Shown here piece after piece: positions 1 through 8,266 of a stretch of DNA of 12,870 bases. Positions within the stretch are counted from its first letter, which is position 1. Each line of letters opens with the position of its first letter. The position numbers were made by a program, and so were the translations under genes. The DNA is from Terriglobales bacterium (lineage in GTDB: Bacteria > Acidobacteriota > Terriglobia > Terriglobales > Gp1-AA117). The stretch is taken from contig JASLFF010000536.1 of assembly GCA_030150795.1 (NCBI GenBank), positions 1 to 12,870 of the forward strand, given 5' to 3'. The notes below the pieces were generated by a model. It saw only the letters and a list, made by a program, of their open reading frames with translations. It made no database searches and had not been told where the DNA came from.

Positions 1-3000
1 ACGTTACGGACGGACCTGAGCGGGAACCCGAGCTTTGCCGAACTGCTGAAACGAGTGCGACAAGTGACGCTGGAGGCCTATGCTCACCAGGATATTCCCT
101 TTGAACAGCTGGTGCAGGAACTGAATCCGCAGCGTGATCCCAACACCTCTCCCCTGTTCCAGGTCAAGCTGGTTCTCCAAAACGCTCCCCAGGAAAAGCC
201 TGACCTGAAGCTGATCAGGTTAGACCTTCTAGAGCTGAAGCATCATCTTGCCAAGTTTGATGTGACATTGACTTTACAGGAGATTGAAGGGCGGCTGGTG
301 GGGTCCTTTGAGTACTCGACTGAAAAGTTTGACGCTAGAACTCTCATCCGAATGTCAGAACATTTCAAACAGCTTCTGGAAAGTGCCGTCGCAAATCCGC
401 ATCAACCAGTTTCAGAGCTCCGATTGCTGAATGATCAGGAACGAAGCCAGGTCATCGTAGAGTGGAACCATTCTAAAACTGGCTTTCCAAAACGTTGCAT
501 ACATGAGTTGTTTGAAGAGCAGGTGGAACGCACTGCCCAAGCGCTAGCGGTGAAGTGCGGGAAAGAACAACTAACATTCGATCAGCTAAACCGCCGCGCA
601 AACCAACTTGCCCACTATCTCCGTAGGCGAGGAGCAGGACAGCAGAGCTGCGTCGCGGTCTGTATAGAACGTTCTCCGGAATTGATCATCGCGCTACTCG
701 GAATTCTGAAAGCGGGCAGCGTGTATCTGCCCCTGGCCCCGGAATACTCGCCGGAGCGCATGGCTTCTATCACGGAAGACGCTAAACCGCCAATATTACT
801 AAGTCAAACAAGGCTGGGATACAGGTTGCCAGTGACGAACGCGCAGGTCATCAACCTCGATTCAGACTCAGCCTCCATTGAACAGGAAAGCGATGAGGAC
901 CCAGCGCTTGCTGTGTCGCCGGAGGGCCTTGCGTATGTCATCTATGCTTCTGGACCAACTGGCTCCCTCAGGGGAATTGCCATACCCCACCGCGCGGTGG
1001 CTTGTTTAGTGAAGAATACCAATTATGTTTTTTTTGACGAACGCGAAGTCTTCCTGCAACTGGCGCCTATTTCCGTAGATGCTTCAACTTTTGAGATCTG
1101 GGGCAGCTTGTTGAATGGTTGTCTGCTGGTTGTAATGAAAGCGGGCAAGCCATCACTCGAGCAAATCAGTGATGCAATTCAACGGGATGGAATTTCAACG
1201 TTGTGGCTGCCCACGAGCCTGTTCCACACCATGGTCGACCACCATACTCCCGTATTAAGGAGAGTGAAGCAGGTTCTGGTTGGCGGTGATGCGTTGTCGC
1301 CAAAACATGTACAGAAGTTCTTTGCGGGAGGAAATGGAGAGACAACGCTCATTAGCACTTACGGTCCCACCGAGAATACCGCGTTGACCTGCTGTCATCG
1401 CATGAAGGAGGTAGAGGGGGGGCGAGAGGGAACCATATCCGTCGGGGGGCCGATTGCCAACGCTCAAGTGTACGTGCTGGACGAGTGGCTGGAGCCGGTG
1501 CCGGTAGGATTACCTGGGGAACTATTTGTCGGGGGCGAGGGATTGGCACAGGGCTATATTCACCAGCCGGAATTGACCGCTGAGAAGTTTATCCCCAATC
1601 CCTTCGGCGATACGGATGGAATGCGCCTATATCGGACAGGCGATGTGGCGCGATGGCTCCCCTGTGGAGTGTTGGAATATCTCGGACGGATCGAGCAGCA
1701 AGTGCGGATACGCGGATTTCGTATTAAGCCAGAAGAAATAGAACATGTACTTGCTCAACATCCCGAAATTCAGCAGTGCATCGTAACCGTCTCCGCCAAC
1801 GAGTCTGCTGAGAGAAAACTCGTGGCTTACATCGTGTCCAAACGAATAATCAAACGCAGAGAGCTGCGCGAGCACTTGCGGATGACGCTTCCTGACCATA
1901 TGGTGCCTGCCGCATTTGTTTTTCTGGACCGGCTGCCGTTGACAGCGAATGGCGAGATTGATCGCCAGGCACTGCCTAAGCCCGAAGTCAGGTCAGACGA
2001 ATCCGATGTTCAGCCTACAACTGCGATAGAACAGCTTCTGGGGCGCATATGGGCACGGGTGCTACATCGTGAACATGTGAGGATCGACGACAACTTTTTT
2101 GAACTGGGCGGCGATTCCATTCTCAGCATCCAAGTGGTTGCGCGCGCTCGCCAGGTTGGTTTGCAACTAACCCCACGCCTCATGTTCCAGCATCAGACCC
2201 TGGCCGAACTAGCGGCAGCCGTAGATGTAGTCGACGCCAGGATTGAACCGGATCGCAGCCTGGTTGAAGGACCATTGCCACTGACGCCAATTCAGCATTG
2301 GTTTTTTGAGCAGCCTCGGCGACAGCCTCAACATTTCAACCAGGCAGTGATGCTGAAATCTGCCCGAAATTTGGAGAGTGTGAAGCTGGCTAAAGTCTGT
2401 GCCGCCACAGTAAAGCATCACGATTCGCTGCGCACGTGTTTTACCCGTATAGACGGGACATGGCGGCAAACTAACTCCGGATGGCATGGTCAAGAGGCCT
2501 TTACGGAGGTGGATCTTACGATGATCAGTGCTGAAATCCAGCTGAGCGTGGTAAGCCAGCTGTGTTCGGCAATCCAGGCAAGCTTGAATTTCAATGCCAG
2601 CATACTCATGCGGGCAGTCTTATTTCGGGCAGGGTCTACGTCGGTGGACCGATTATTGATTGTGGTACACCATCTGGTCATCGACGCGGTTTCCTGGCGC
2701 ATTCTGCTTGACGATATGATCTGTGCGTACCAGCAGTTAGAAAAGGGCGAGCCTGTGCAACTTCCCGGAAAAACGGTTTCGATGAAGCAATGGTCAGAAG
2801 TGCTGAATAGTTGGGCGGGTAGCGATAGCGTGCGCGAGGAGTTGTCCCATTGGGATGAAGTCACAGAAGCATCAGCCAAAAGCCGATTGTTGACGGATTT
2901 TGATTTGGGAAATCGGATAGATACTGTCGGTTCCAGCCGGCTTGCACACTTATGTGTTGATGCTAAGTCGACGAAGATACTCACCGAAGAGGGCCGGCGA

Positions 3001-3687
3001 CAATGGCACACTACCCTGGAACAACTGCTTGTTGCGAGCATATTGGCGTCGCTCTCCGGCCACATCGTCGGTGATGGCTTTTTGTTGGACTTAGAAGGCC
3101 ATGGGCGGGAAGAAGTTCCTCGACCATTAGACAAATCCCGAACAGTCGGCTGGTTTACCTCGTTATATCCCTTGTGGCTGTCAATTTGTGCTGGTTTGAG
3201 TGCCCGGGAAACAGCCGAAGCAGTAAAACAACGATTGCAAGCTACGCCTAATAGCGGAATTGGGTACGGTGCTTTACGTTATCTCAATGATAAGACCCGG
3301 GGGCGGCGGTGGCCGAGAGCCCAGGTAATTTTCAACTACCTTGGAAACTTCAAAGAGTTTGCTCATGACTCGTCTCTCTTCTGTCTGGCGATTGATGACG
3401 ATTGCGGGCCGCTCCAACCTGCCGATGAACCAAGACAGTACCTGCTGGAGATCAACGCGGCGGTGGTGAAGGAGGAGTTGGAAATAGTCCTGACATATAG
3501 TTCTCACCAATATCGTCGCGAAACGATTGCGACCATCGGGCAGCGTATGGTTGAGTGGCTCGTTCATGCCGCCAGTCAACTACAGAAGTTTGCATTCGCG
3601 GCAGATCTAACCGACGACGAGCGAGACCTGCTTTTGTCAAAGGTATCGATTGCTTCACATGAGGTCCAGTCTGATGATGGCCCCTGA
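1..3687 (+). CDS. NRPS, 5'-partial: (C)-A-T-E module
   Basis: The reading frame is open from base 1, so the gene starts upstream; the first in-frame GTG (55) lies inside a C domain and is not a start. Residues are counted from base 1. Order: end of an LCL-like C domain (about 1-140; the HQDIPFEQLV motif is visible), A domain (about 165-660), carrier T domain with LGGDSI (Ser706), E domain (about 755-1200). The E domain has HHLVIDAVSW (His890/891, Asp895), LEGHGRE (Glu1032), a GWFTSLYP-like motif and NYLGNF, so it looks active. GGDSI carriers usually precede E domains, which fits. The A-domain pocket by eye is D-A-F-W-L-G-T-A-L, closest to Val-type codes in its first six positions. A3 (ASGPTGSLRG) and A10 (NGEIDR) both depart from consensus. 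Expected role: load a hydrophobic residue, epimerize it to the D form, and pass it to the next protein. The tail after E looks like a short docking helix. Confidence 0.95.
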   Translation, partial: TLRTDLSGNPSFAELLKRVRQVTLEAYAHQDIPFEQLVQELNPQRDPNTSPLFQVKLVLQNAPQEKPDLKLIRLDLLELKHHLAKFDVTLTLQEIEGRLVGSFEYSTEKFDARTLIRMSEHFKQLLESAVANPHQPVSELRLLNDQERSQVIVEWNHSKTGFPKRCIHELFEEQVERTAQALAVKCGKEQLTFDQLNRRANQLAHYLRRRGAGQQSCVAVCIERSPELIIALLGILKAGSVYLPLAPEYSPERMASITEDAKPPILLSQTRLGYRLPVTNAQVINLDSDSASIEQESDEDPALAVSPEGLAYVIYASGPTGSLRGIAIPHRAVACLVKNTNYVFFDEREVFLQLAPISVDASTFEIWGSLLNGCLLVVMKAGKPSLEQISDAIQRDGISTLWLPTSLFHTMVDHHTPVLRRVKQVLVGGDALSPKHVQKFFAGGNGETTLISTYGPTENTALTCCHRMKEVEGGREGTISVGGPIANAQVYVLDEWLEPVPVGLPGELFVGGEGLAQGYIHQPELTAEKFIPNPFGDTDGMRLYRTGDVARWLPCGVLEYLGRIEQQVRIRGFRIKPEEIEHVLAQHPEIQQCIVTVSANESAERKLVAYIVSKRIIKRRELREHLRMTLPDHMVPAAFVFLDRLPLTANGEIDRQALPKPEVRSDESDVQPTTAIEQLLGRIWARVLHREHVRIDDNFFELGGDSILSIQVVARARQVGLQLTPRLMFQHQTLAELAAAVDVVDARIEPDRSLVEGPLPLTPIQHWFFEQPRRQPQHFNQAVMLKSARNLESVKLAKVCAATVKHHDSLRTCFTRIDGTWRQTNSGWHGQEAFTEVDLTMISAEIQLSVVSQLCSAIQASLNFNASILMRAVLFRAGSTSVDRLLIVVHHLVIDAVSWRILLDDMICAYQQLEKGEPVQLPGKTVSMKQWSEVLNSWAGSDSVREELSHWDEVTEASAKSRLLTDFDLGNRIDTVGSSRLAHLCVDAKSTKILTEEGRRQWHTTLEQLLVASILASLSGHIVGDGFLLDLEGHGREEVPRPLDKSRTVGWFTSLYPLWLSICAGLSARETAEAVKQRLQATPNSGIGYGALRYLNDKTRGRRWPRAQVIFNYLGNFKEFAHDSSLFCLAIDDDCGPLQPADEPRQYLLEINAAVVKEELEIVLTYSSHQYRRETIATIGQRMVEWLVHAASQLQKFAFAADLTDDERDLLLSKVSIASHEVQSDDGP
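3661..3664 (+). promoter_or_regulatory. Ribosome binding site inside the upstream NRPS gene
   Basis: GAGG lies 9 nt before ATG 3674 and 12 nt before ATG 3677, inside the last codons of the preceding NRPS gene. It favours a start at 3674 or 3677 over ATG 3659, which has no good site. The resulting 14-nt overlap with the upstream stop suggests translational coupling of the two synthetases. Confidence 0.45.
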
Positions 3688-6600
3688 TATCGAATCTGTT
3701 GCTCCCCTTTCCCCAATCCAAAAGGGAATACTTTTTGAGAGTCTGGCTGCAGCTCCTGAAGACGGAGTTTATATCAGCCAGACGGTGCTGCAGTTCAAGG
3801 GTGAGTTCAGCAATTCAGCGTTTGCCGAGGCATGGCACAAAGTCAGCGCGAGGCACGCAATCCTCCGCACCGCATTCACATGGCAAGACCTTAACGAGAA
3901 AGTGCTTCAAGTAGTGCTCCGCCAAGCGCCGATTCCCACAATGCAAGAGGATTGGCGTGGTATATCGGTTACTGCCCAGAAACAGAGACTTCAGGAATTT
4001 CTGGATGCGGACCGGCGCGCAGGATTCAAGTTTCATCAGGCCCCTTTGATGCGTGTGTCGCTCATGCGAACGGCCAATGATGTTCTTTGGTTCGTCTGGA
4101 CCAGGCACCATTTGATACTCGATGGTTGGTCAACCGCATTGGTACTTCAGGAATTGGCTGCGAATTATGAGGCCGCGCGAAGCGGACACCAGTTGGTCTT
4201 GCCAGAAGCCCCACATTACCGTAGCTACATTGACTGGCTGGCGGACCAGGACAAGGTGGCAGCGGAACTTTTTTGGCGGGGTGAAGTAAGAGGAATCACC
4301 GCGTCCACATCGCTTCCCATGATGCGCCCAGGAGCTGCTAATAGCCGGCAGCGCGATCAGAGAAAATGCAGCAAACAGCTACACTCCGAGTTAGTCAGCA
4401 ACCTCGGAGCTGTCGCTCGCCAGCATCACGTCACTTTGAACACCATCTTTCAAGGGGCGTGGGGCATTTTGTTAAGCAAATATAGCGGAGAAAGAACGGT
4501 ATTGTTTGGAGCAACTACTTCAGGGCGGCCGGCAGAATTGGCGGAAGCGGAAGGCATGGTTGGTTTATTCATCAATACGCTGCCTCTACGTGTCTCTGTC
4601 AAGGGAAGCACGCTTCTAAAAGACTGGTTAGTAAAGCTTCAGGAACGGCAAAGTGAGGCGCGCCAGTACGAGTATGTGTCGCTTACGGACATCCATAGTT
4701 GGAGCGAGATTCCTCGTACTTTATCCATGTTTGAGATTAACTTTGTGTTTGAGAATTATCCTAGCGGCATCTTTACGGAGTTATATAACACGGGTTTTAG
4801 TGTGCCTGAGTCCGCTATCGATTTAGTCATAAACACGGATATCGTCCACTATCCGTTGACGCTTACTGTGAAACTCGGTCAGGGAATGGAATTGGAGTTG
4901 CTTTATCATCGCGGCCGGCTTGATGATGCTTCGGCCAGGCAAATGCTGGAAAATCTGGAAGTGCTGCTCGAGGGAATGGCTGTGGGAATGGAAGGCAGCA
5001 TGGCCGAGTTACCCGTGATCGGAGAGCGGCAACGCAATGAATTATTTCGCGAGTGGAACAACACATACAAAAGCTTTGGAGATTGTTTGCTGGTCCATGA
5101 ATTGATCAGCAGGCAGGCGGATCGAACGCCTGATGCAATCGCCGCGACCTGTGAGCAGCGACACATAACCTATGAGCAATTGGATTCTCGCAGCGGCCGA
5201 CTGGCACGTTACCTGGTGAAGTTAGGGGTTGGCCTCGAAGTTCGCGTGGGGCTCTGCCTGGATCGCAATCTGGAAATCCTTATTGCAGCCCTTGCTGTAC
5301 TCAAAGCAGGTGGCATATTTGTGCCATTGGAACCAGAGCTTCCTGCCGAACGGCTCACGTACATGCTCAAGGACGCGCAGGTCTCCATATTGCTCAGCAG
5401 CGCTGGCGTTGGCAACCGCGATTTCGGAGACGGCGCTCGATTAGTGCTTCTAGACACCGGCTGCGCGTTCATCGAATCGGTGAGCGATCAGGTGTTACAG
5501 ATCAGTCCCCCTCGTGCGGCTGGCGCTTACATCATGTACACTTCCGGTTCAACTGGCAACCCAAAAGGCGTTCTTGTGCCACACAGCGCGTTGCAAAATT
5601 ATGTAAGGTGGGCAGTCGAAACGTATGGCCTTGGGAGCGGTGAAGAAAGTCCAGTTCATTCCAGCCTCGGCTTCGATCTCACAATCACGAGCCTTTTGCC
5701 TCCATTAACGTGTGGTGCGGTTGTCCGCATGATGAGGCGGACAGGCGTGGATGAACTCGCTGAAGAAATACGTGACTGCCGGAATGCCTTCGTAAAACTT
5801 ACACCAAGCCATCTGATGGCGTTAACCGAAATGGGCGAGGTATCCACGTTGGCTGAGCGGGTGCGCACATTTGTGATCGGTGGAGAAGCGCTGTCAGGCG
5901 ACTCATTGTTCCCCTGGCAGGAGCAATCGCCCAAGGCAAGGATATTCAACGAATATGGACCGACTGAGACAGTAGTTGGTAGTTGCGTATTTGAGATAAC
6001 GCAAGTGGAAACGGGGGCGATGGTACCAATAGGGCGCCCGATTGCGAATACACGCGTGTACCTATTGGAGGACGAATTGCGTCCAGTCGGGGCAGGTATG
6101 GTCGGTGAGCTATTTATCGCAGGAACGGGTGTTACACGAGGCTATGTGAACCAGCCAGCCTTAACTGCCGAGAGGTTTGTGCCCGATATATTCACCGAGG
6201 TTGGCGGTGGGCGCATGTATCGAACCGGTGACCTAGCGCGATGGCGTCCGGATGGCACCCTCGAATATCTTGGCCGCTCTGACTCGCAGATCAAGATTCA
6301 CGGATATCGCATTGAGCTAGGAGAGATTGAAGCAGTCCTGGCTCAGTGTCCCGGAGTGCAGCAATGTGTGGTCATAGCCGCGGAAAGTGATGTGGGCGCG
6401 AAGCGTCTTGTGGCTTATGTTGTTGGCAAGACGAAGACCAGCGAAATAAAAGAACACTTGCAACAGAAGCTTCCACCTTACATGATACCCAGTGCGTTTG
6501 TCTTTCTTCCCGGGATTCCTTTGACCCCGAACGGCAAACTCGACAGCAAAGCCCTTCCCCGGCCAGAAACAACCAGCGACCATGCTTACGTGGCGCCGCG

Positions 6601-8230
6601 GACCCCAACGCAAGAGATACTGGCTGGAATCTGGTGTCAGATTTTGCGGCTGGATCGTATTGGCATTCACGACAATTTCTTCGAGCTGGGCGGCCACTCT
6701 CTGCTTGCAACCCAGGTGATGTCACGCGTGGCGAAGACGTTCCATGTGCAAATCAGCTTGCATGGGCTTTTTGAGGCTCCGACGATTGCCCAGTTGGCGC
6801 TATGCGTAGAGCGCGCGCATAATCAAGGATGGATCAAGGAAGCGCCGCCGATTGTGCCGGTACCACGGGGAGACGGCCTGCCGCTTTCGTATGGGCAATG
6901 GCGTTTGTTCTTTGTCCATCAAATGGAACCTGAGAGTTCGGCGTACAACGTCCCCACGGCGATCCGGATTGTTGGGCCTGTGGATATCTCAGCCCTTCAG
7001 AAAAGTTTCTATGAGATTGTGCGCCGGCATGAGGTGCTGCGGGCTACGTTTTTGATGAGAGACGGCGAAGCCATTCAACAGGTCGCACCCGAAATGAAGA
7101 TCACAGTCGATGTCGTGGATCTCACTGCCATCAGCTCTCGACACGATACCGCTCAATCTCTGGCGCGCGAGGCTGCGGATCGACCCTTCAATCTGACACG
7201 GGACCCGCTGATTCGCGCCATGCTGATACAACTCGACAGCGACGATTACCAATTTGTAGTCACGATGCATCATGCCGTGAGCGACGATTGGTCTGTGAAC
7301 ATAATCTTGAAAGAGTTGACTCAGTTGTATAAACATTATCATGCCAGGCTAGAGTTCCAGTTGCCTGAGCTTCCGATTCAATATGCGGATTTTGCCGTGT
7401 GGCAGCGGCAATGGCTGACAGGAGAAGCTCTGCAGCAACAAATTGAGTACTGGCGACGCCAGTTAGCCAGTTTGCCGGCGCTGAGCCTGCCTCTTGATTA
7501 TCCACGGGGTTTCACGACAGGGCGCACGGGAGGCGAAGTCGCCTTCGCACTCTCCGCCGAAAGCACAGCCAGTTTACTCTCCTTGAGTCACAAAGAGGGA
7601 GTCACACTGTTCATGACTCTGTTGGCGGCTTTTCAGTTGTTGTTGGGGCGATACAGTGGCCAGGAAGATTTTGCGATCGGTACTCCTATTGCGGGGCGCA
7701 GCCGCCCCGAGCTTGAAGAATTAGTGGGCTTCTTCGTCAATCAACTGGTTCTTCGGGCTGATTTAACCGGCAATCCGACATTTAGTGAGTTGCTCTGCAA
7801 GGTAAGGAAGGTGACTCTGGATGCGTATACACATCAGGATTTGCCTTTCGAGCACCTGGTACAGGAACTTCAACCCGAACGGGATCTCATTACTCCACCT
7901 TTGTTTCAGGCAATGTTGGTACTGCAAAATGCTCCGGCTTCCTATGGCGATATGGACGATCTCACGATCACGGATATTTCACCGGCGCGACTCAGCTCCA
8001 AACGGGATCTTACTTTATATGCGCGGGAGCTCGAAGGGAGGCTTCACTTCTGGCTTACCTATGATAGCGGGCTGTTCACTGCAGCGACAGCGGAACGGAT
8101 GGCTGGAGACTTTGAGCTTCTTCTTGCGGCCATCCTGGAGGCCCCTTCACACAGCATCTCTGCCTACTCGTTCATTTCTCCCGAGATTGCAGCTGAACGC
8201 GAGCGCGAATTCCAATGCCAGCTGGAATAG
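3674..8230 (+). CDS. NRPS C-A(Asn)-T-C, ending in an unpaired C domain
   Basis: Residues are counted from ATG 3674, chosen for a GAGG 9 nt upstream. ATG 3659 and TTG 3650 (AAAGG 6 nt upstream) are alternatives; all overlap the previous stop. C1 (about 15-440) begins APLSPIQKGILFE and has HHLILDG (His145). This style suits a DCL domain that takes a D-residue, matching the E domain just upstream. The A domain (about 470-965) has intact A3 (TSGSTGNPKG), YGPTE, YRTGD and A10 (NGKLDS, Lys955). Its pocket reads D-L-T-K-V-G-E-V-G-K, a classic Asn-type code (Asp codes are close). The T domain has LGGHSL (Ser1009). C2 (about 1065-1500) is LCL-like, with LSYGQWRLFF, HHAVSDDWS, VGFFVNQL and HQDLPFEHLV; the Gly of HHxxxDG is Asp1205. 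The protein ends about 20 residues after C2 with no A domain, so C2 must use an acceptor carrier on another protein, most likely the A-T protein at 10198-12168. Confidence 0.95.
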   Translation: MMAPDIESVAPLSPIQKGILFESLAAAPEDGVYISQTVLQFKGEFSNSAFAEAWHKVSARHAILRTAFTWQDLNEKVLQVVLRQAPIPTMQEDWRGISVTAQKQRLQEFLDADRRAGFKFHQAPLMRVSLMRTANDVLWFVWTRHHLILDGWSTALVLQELAANYEAARSGHQLVLPEAPHYRSYIDWLADQDKVAAELFWRGEVRGITASTSLPMMRPGAANSRQRDQRKCSKQLHSELVSNLGAVARQHHVTLNTIFQGAWGILLSKYSGERTVLFGATTSGRPAELAEAEGMVGLFINTLPLRVSVKGSTLLKDWLVKLQERQSEARQYEYVSLTDIHSWSEIPRTLSMFEINFVFENYPSGIFTELYNTGFSVPESAIDLVINTDIVHYPLTLTVKLGQGMELELLYHRGRLDDASARQMLENLEVLLEGMAVGMEGSMAELPVIGERQRNELFREWNNTYKSFGDCLLVHELISRQADRTPDAIAATCEQRHITYEQLDSRSGRLARYLVKLGVGLEVRVGLCLDRNLEILIAALAVLKAGGIFVPLEPELPAERLTYMLKDAQVSILLSSAGVGNRDFGDGARLVLLDTGCAFIESVSDQVLQISPPRAAGAYIMYTSGSTGNPKGVLVPHSALQNYVRWAVETYGLGSGEESPVHSSLGFDLTITSLLPPLTCGAVVRMMRRTGVDELAEEIRDCRNAFVKLTPSHLMALTEMGEVSTLAERVRTFVIGGEALSGDSLFPWQEQSPKARIFNEYGPTETVVGSCVFEITQVETGAMVPIGRPIANTRVYLLEDELRPVGAGMVGELFIAGTGVTRGYVNQPALTAERFVPDIFTEVGGGRMYRTGDLARWRPDGTLEYLGRSDSQIKIHGYRIELGEIEAVLAQCPGVQQCVVIAAESDVGAKRLVAYVVGKTKTSEIKEHLQQKLPPYMIPSAFVFLPGIPLTPNGKLDSKALPRPETTSDHAYVAPRTPTQEILAGIWCQILRLDRIGIHDNFFELGGHSLLATQVMSRVAKTFHVQISLHGLFEAPTIAQLALCVERAHNQGWIKEAPPIVPVPRGDGLPLSYGQWRLFFVHQMEPESSAYNVPTAIRIVGPVDISALQKSFYEIVRRHEVLRATFLMRDGEAIQQVAPEMKITVDVVDLTAISSRHDTAQSLAREAADRPFNLTRDPLIRAMLIQLDSDDYQFVVTMHHAVSDDWSVNIILKELTQLYKHYHARLEFQLPELPIQYADFAVWQRQWLTGEALQQQIEYWRRQLASLPALSLPLDYPRGFTTGRTGGEVAFALSAESTASLLSLSHKEGVTLFMTLLAAFQLLLGRYSGQEDFAIGTPIAGRSRPELEELVGFFVNQLVLRADLTGNPTFSELLCKVRKVTLDAYTHQDLPFEHLVQELQPERDLITPPLFQAMLVLQNAPASYGDMDDLTITDISPARLSSKRDLTLYARELEGRLHFWLTYDSGLFTAATAERMAGDFELLLAAILEAPSHSISAYSFISPEIAAEREREFQCQLE

Positions 8231-8266
8231 CTGATCAGTCAGGCACTGCCGCCCAGGTAGATTTCT

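Noticed and set aside
55..57. GTG as a possible gene start
   Set aside because: The frame is open from base 1 and the residues before it continue a C domain, so it is internal.
1028..1035. Run of eight T, a possible frameshift or slippage site
   Set aside because: The reading frame matches A-domain consensus on both sides, so no shift is needed.
2490..3134. Minus-strand open frame (214 codons) opposite the E domain
   Set aside because: The + strand carries the intact HHxxxD and EGHGRE motifs here; the reverse translation is low-complexity, Ser/Thr-rich and unrecognisable.
7741..7960. Direct repeat with bases 1-180
   Set aside because: Both encode the same part of a C domain and differ at many bases. 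This is ordinary paralogy between modules, not a recent repeat.
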